64,000 bases of DNA from Rhodeus uyekii (lineage: Eukaryota; Chordata; Actinopteri; Cypriniformes; Acheilognathidae). The notes under the pieces were generated by a model. That model was not told the origin of the DNA, searched no databases, and saw nothing but the letters and a program-made list of their open reading frames with translations. The stretch is from NCBI GenBank assembly GCA_037043235.1, contig JAWRVZ010000319.1:383001-447000 (forward strand), given 5' to 3'. Below, in pieces: positions 59,133-64,000 of this stretch; the first letter of the stretch is position 1; every line of letters starts with the position of its first letter. The position numbers and the translations under genes were made by a program.

Positions 59133-61684
59133 TTATTATTATTATTATTATTATTCTGTCGAACTTCCGATCGTGCAGACCAAACCGTAAGGTCTAGAGA
59201 CTTGAAAGTTGGCCAGATGGTAGGTCTCAATTTGGGGGGAACGTATCAAAACATGACGCAAATCGGCCTATAGGTGGCGCTACAGCCACTAAAAACGCGT
59301 ACACGCTCATAACTCGTAAACCGTTTGTCCTACACTAAAGTGTCTTATATCCCTGGAATCCTTGGCTCAAGACTTAAAAAATGTATATCTCCGATTTCAT
59401 TTCCGTCTATAAAAATTTTCCGCCATTTTGAATTTTCTGAAAAAAATTTTTTTCGAACTCCTCATAGAGCGTTTGTCCAAATCACGCGAAACTTCACACG
59501 CATCATCTAGAGACTCTCCTGACCAAAAGTTATTCAAATAATTTTGATCAGTGATTCACGCTCGCAACAGGACGTCCAAACGTCTGAATAGGGCGGAGCC
59601 TCTTTCGCTAAAATCGTAATAACTCTGAAACGCAAAGAGATAATCTCACCAAACTTCAAATACTCATGTATGAGCTAGTTTTGTGGTCACGCTAAAAAAC
59701 CTGGAACGATTGACCACTTGGTGGCGCTATATTACAAAAAAACACTAAAACATCTGTACATGTGCACTCGTTATTCCGATTGACTTCAAACTTGTCATGC
59801 ACGGTCTTTGTCCAATGAGCCATGATGATTTAAGAGGATATTGGCATATCTCAAAAAACATGGCCGTCATCGGCCAATGAAGTTTGAGCATCAATTAGAC
59901 CAACTTAACGAACTTCAATCGGAACGAAACTCGATGAGCGTATTTGACTCATAGTCCTAGAGGTCTGTCAGAATTTTTTTTTAAATCGGCCACTAGTTGG
60001 CGCTAACGAGTTTTTTGCGTCTCTACTCACGTGTTGTTTCACACATCCTCACAATATTGATATCATCTGTTAGATCTCCTCATACTGAGCAACTTTGCTT
60101 CAAGAACCACTGCTGTAAATCAAATTGTTAGCGAAATATTGGAGATTTTAGAAAATTAAAATTTTTCGAACTAGTCATAGGCCGTCAATACGATTGGCTT
60201 GAAAATTCACACACATCATCTAGGGACACTCAAGGCAAAAAGTTATTCAAAGAATTTCGATCAGTTTAACCGTTCAGCAGATACAATTTTTCATATATTT
60301 CTGATTTGGTCTATTGTGATTAAAATGTCTATATATCTTGTGCACAAACAAAAAATGTCACAGAACTGTGAACATGTTAAGAACAAGTCATTTTGAAGAA
60401 GTGTGTCTGGTTTCATGTATTTCTGATGCTCATACGGCTCACAATAAATTATAAACTACCTATACTTTAAAATCTCAGTAAAGCTGTAATACTAGTTTTG
60501 TCCACAAGAGGCACCGTCAGGCTAGGAAATCTTTTTATTCTATTTTCAGTTAGCAGACTCTCTATTCACATCTTGTTTCACACATCCACACAATATTAAT
60601 ATTTGATAGATCTTCTAATATTGAGTAACCCATTAAAACTGAAAGATGATGGCTGTAATATTACTTGTCCACAAGAGGGAGCCACAGGATAAGACATCGT
60701 TTTATTCCAATTTCTGAATTTGTTTTCTTTTAATATGTGAACAATTTCTAAATTGGCTTTCACGGTACACTCGTTTATTCAATTGACTTGAAACTTGTCA
60801 TGCACGGTCTTTATCCAAGGGTCCATGATGTTCTAAGAGAATATTGGCATATCTCAAAAAACATGGCCGTCATCAGCCAATGAAGTTTGAGCATCAATTA
60901 GACCAACTTAACACTTTTGCTAAAATTGTAATAACTCTGGAGTGCAAAGAGATAATCTCACCAAACTTGAAATACTCATGTAAGAGCTTATTTTGTGGTC
61001 AAACTAAAACATCTGCAACGATTGACCACTTGGTGGCGCTATATTATGAAAAAAAACTCAAAAACATCTGTACATGTGCACTCGTTAGTCCGATTAACTT
61101 CAAACTTGTCATGCACGTGGAGAACAAGTCAGATTGACATAGACTGACATAACAGTTCAGATGACATGACATGTTGTGTTAAACACATTCACACTATATT
61201 TATATCATTTGATAGATCTTCTCATACTGAACAAACTTCATAAAACTGTGATTATGTGGCGAACAGGTCAAATTGACATAAACTGACATAACAGATCATA
61301 TGACGTGTTAAGCACATCAACACAATACTGAAATCATTTGATAGATCTCATTCTGAACAACTGTAATATGTCTACATATGGTTTTCAGAAAGTAAAAACT
61401 TCACAAAAAGCAGTTTATGTGGAGAACAAGTCAGAATTACATACATTGACTGACATAAGCTGACAACAGATCAGATGACGTGTGGTGTTAAATATCCACA
61501 CAAAAAAATCGGTATAATTTGATAGATCTTCTTATTCTGAACATCTTTGATGTTTATACATTGTTTGCACAACCTAGAAACTTCACAGAACTGTGCACAT
61601 TAGGAGAACTACTCAAATTGACAAAAAATCGTCATAACCGCTCAGATGAACTTGCGACGTTTGAACCCCGTTGATTGATGCTTG
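59133..61684 (+). mobile_element. Family-2 unit F2-2, tandem duplicate of F2-1
   Basis: It has no left end and begins with about eight TTA triplets. From TCTGTCGAACTTCC on it repeats F2-1 at exactly 2,564 bp through the right end (61658-61669). I found no difference on the lines I compared. It ends GATGCTTG and continues TTTTATTATTATTA rather than with the CAGCTATATTTA tail. Confidence 0.9.
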
Positions 61685-61698
61685 TTTTATTATTATTA

Positions 61699-61870
61699 GG
61701 GGTTCAAACGCGAAGCGTTGAAAACCTATTGTATTTGTTAAGATTTTTATTATTATTATTAGGGGTTCAAACGCGAAGCGTTGAAAACCTATTGTAATTG
61801 TTAAGATTTTTATTAGGGGTTCAAACGCGAAGCGTTGAAAACCTATTGTAATTGTTAGGATTTTTATTAT
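61699..61870 (+). repeat. Three tandem family-2 left ends of F2-3
   Basis: GGGGTTCAAACG starts at 61699, 61762 and 61816 (63 and 54 bp apart). Tails in order are TATTTGTTAAG, TAATTGTTAAG and TAATTGTTAGG. The order of tail types is the reverse of the array at 56359. Confidence 0.94.
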
Positions 61871-63651
61871 TATTATTATTATTCTGCCGTACTTCTTATC
61901 GTGCAGACCAAACCGTAATGTCTAGAGACTTGAAAGTTGGCCAGAAGGTAGGTCTCAATTTGGGGAGAACGTATCAAAATATGACCCCGATTGGCCAATA
62001 GGTGGCGCTACAGCGATCAAAATACCTAAATTGCTAATAACTCATAGACAGTTTGTCGTACACTCAAGTGTCTTATATCCCTGGAATCCTTGGCTCAAGA
62101 CTTAAAAAATGTATATCTCCGATTTCATTTCCGCCTATAAAAATTTTCCGCCATTTTGAATTTTCTGAAAAAAAATTTTTTCGAACTCCTCATAGGCCGT
62201 TTGTCCAAATAATGTGAAACTTCACACATATCATCTAGAGACTCTCCTGACCAAAAGTTATTCAAATAATTTCGATCGGTGATTCAGGCTTGCAACAACA
62301 CGCTAAAACGTTCGCATAGTGCGGAGACACTTTTGCTAAAATCGTAATAACTCTGGAACGCAAAGAGATAATCTCAACAAACTTCATATAGTCATGTATA
62401 AGGTAATTTTGTGGTCACACCAAAAAAACTGGGCCAGTTGACCACTTGGTGGCGCTATATTGTGAAAAAAACACTAAATCACCTGTACAGGGTCACATGT
62501 TTGTCTGATTGTTCTGAAACTTGTCATGCACGGTCTTTGTCCAATGGGCCATGATGATCTATGAGGATATTGGCGTATCTAAAAAAACATGGCCGTTATC
62601 GGCCAATGAAGTTTAAGCATAAATGAGACCAGCTTACCGAAGGTCGATCGGAACGAAACTCGATGGGTGTGTTTGACTCATGGCCCTAGTGGTCTGTCAG
62701 AATTTTGAAAAAAATCGGATACTAGTTGGCGCTAACGAGTTTTTTGCGTCTCTACTCACGTGTTGTTTCACGCATCCACACAATATTGATACCATATGAT
62801 AGATCTCCTCATACTGAACAACTTTGCCTCAAGAACCACTGCTGTCAATCAAATTGTTTGTGAAATATTGGAGATTTTAGAAATTTCAACTTTTTCGAAC
62901 TCGTCATAGGCCGTCACTACGATTGGCTTGAAAATTCACACGCATCATCTAGGGACACTCAAGGGAAAAAGTTATTCAAAGAATTTCGATTAGTTAAACC
63001 GTTCAGCAGATATAATTTTTCATATATTTCAGGTTTGGCCTATTGTGAATAAAAAGCCTATATATCTTGTCTACAAACAAGAAACTTCACAAAACTGTGT
63101 AAATGTTAAGAACAAGTCATTTTGAAGAAATGTGTTGGGTTTCATGTATTTCTGATGCTCATAGGGCTCACAATAAATTATAAACACTCTATATTTTAAA
63201 ATCTTAGAAAATATGTAATACTACTTTTGTCCACAAGAGGCACCGTCAGGCTAGAAAATATTTTTATGTGGAGAACAAGTCAGATTGACATAGACTGACA
63301 TAACAGTTCATATGACATGATATATGGTGTTAAACACATGCACGTAATATTAATATCATTTGATAGATTTTTCTATACTGAAAAAATGTTTAACATGTGT
63401 ATATATATATATTGTTTACACAAACTAGAAACTTCATAAATTTGTGTTTATGTGGAGAACAAGTCAGATTGACATAGATCGACAAAACAGTTCAGATGTT
63501 CAGTTGACAATATTAATATAATTTGATCTCATTCTGAACATCTTTGAAAGATGTCTATACATTGTTTGCACAAAGTAGAAACTTCACAGAACTGTGCACA
63601 TTAGGATAACTAGTCAGATTGACCACAAACAGTCATGACAGCTCAGATGGT

Positions 63652-63748
63652 CCCATAGAACCGTAAGCGGGAAAATGAAAAAAAGTTGGCACACTCATTA
63701 AGGACAGTCCAATCACTGACCATAGCAAAATTGAAGTCTCTAACTCAA
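63652..63748 (+). repeat. Family-1 tract inside family-2 unit F2-3
   Basis: CCCATAGAACCGTAAGCGGG through GTCTCTAACTCAA matches the type II body start (for example about 50,669-50,765) with about two base changes. It is flanked by a 21-bp direct repeat beginning TCATGACAGCTCAGATGGTC at 63633 and 63753, which belongs to family 2. Confidence 0.92.
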
Positions 63749-63817
63749 ACATTCATGACAGCTCAGATGGTCCTGCTACGTTTGAACCCCGGTCATTGCT
63801 GCTTGCAGCTATATTTA

Positions 63818-64000
63818 TTATTATTATTATTATTCTGCCGTACTTCTTATCGTGCAGACCAAACCGTAAGGTCTAGAGACTTGAAAGTTGGCCAGATGGT
63901 AGGTCTCAATTTGGGGAGAACGTATCAAAATATGACGCAAATCGGGCAATAGGTGGCGCTACAGCGACTACAAACGCGTACACGCTCATAACTCGTAAAC
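63818..64000 (+). mobile_element. Family-2 unit F2-4, start only
   Basis: The TTA tract and body start TCTGCCGTACTTCTTATCG run off the window edge. It has no left end. It carries AGGTGGCGCTACAG on the plus strand at about 63,951. Confidence 0.88.

Larger units (their letters stand above)
61685..63817 (+). mobile_element. Family-2 unit F2-3, shorter and chimeric
   Basis: Three left ends (61699, 61762, 61816), TTA tract, and a body from TCTGCCGTACTTCTTATCG. Relative to F2-1 it lacks about 590 bp (homologous to roughly 57,966-58,553). Close to its right end it contains a family-1 tract (63652-63748). Its right end CGTTTGAACCCC (63779-63790) is followed by the family-1-like GTCATTGCTGCTTGCAGC. 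It is clearly more diverged than the F2-1/F2-2 pair. Confidence 0.88.

Overview
The window is one continuous block of head-to-tail repetitive DNA. I could support no protein-coding gene, rRNA or tRNA anywhere in it. The AT-rich composition, TTA/TTC triplet tracts, tandem transposon-like units and vertebrate-type CTCF, CRE and YY1 motifs point to a vertebrate nuclear genome. A teleost fish is my best guess, because the GGGGCCAAGCACC left end and the CATAGAACCG body resemble repeats I associate with fish assemblies. That is recollection and was not searched.

Layout: positions 1 to 56,299 hold 37 units of family 1 (u1 to u37), all on the same strand and 0.93 to 2.15 kb long. An ideal unit reads: left end (GGGGCCAAGCACC hairpin, about 37 bp, then a GTTCCGGTTC or GTTCTCGTTC tail); a (TTA)n/(TTC)n tract; a body built from degenerate half-modules of about 720 bp; then the right end GTGCTTGGCCCC, 8 to 10 bases, and the palindrome GCTGCTTGCAGC or GCTGCTAGCAGC. 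The right-end 12-mer is the reverse complement of the left-end 12-mer. Type I units (mostly about 1.5 kb) carry ACCCAGAAGTCAATGGCAGC after the triplet tract and end in GTCATTGCTGCTTG. Type II units (0.9 to 2.15 kb) carry GCCATTGAAGTCTATG or a close variant and end in GTGATGGCTGCTAG or GTGATGGCTGCTTG. Left ends are present in 0, 1, 2, 3 or 5 copies per unit.

At 56,300 an orphan family-1 left end is followed directly by family 2 (56,356 to 64,000; three units and the start of a fourth). Family 2 has the same architecture but a different end pair (GGGGTTCAAACG and CGTTTGAACCCC) and a recognisably homologous body. Two of its units form an essentially identical 2,564-bp tandem pair. The third is a chimera carrying about 97 bp of family 1.

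There is no operon-like or gene logic. What stands out is structure. The inverted ends and the left-end hairpin covary between the families, as expected for a non-autonomous element mobilised through its ends; the Helentron/HINE rolling-circle class fits best, as inference. The array also carries a very dense set of regulatory-type motifs: 23 exact 15-base matches to the CTCF consensus plus 15 more intact cores, and one perfect TGACGTCA (CRE) in every one of the 36 family-1 units that cover that position. The CTCF-like boxes point one way in family 1 and the opposite way in family 2, at homologous positions. No transposase, Rep/helicase or reverse transcriptase is encoded here.
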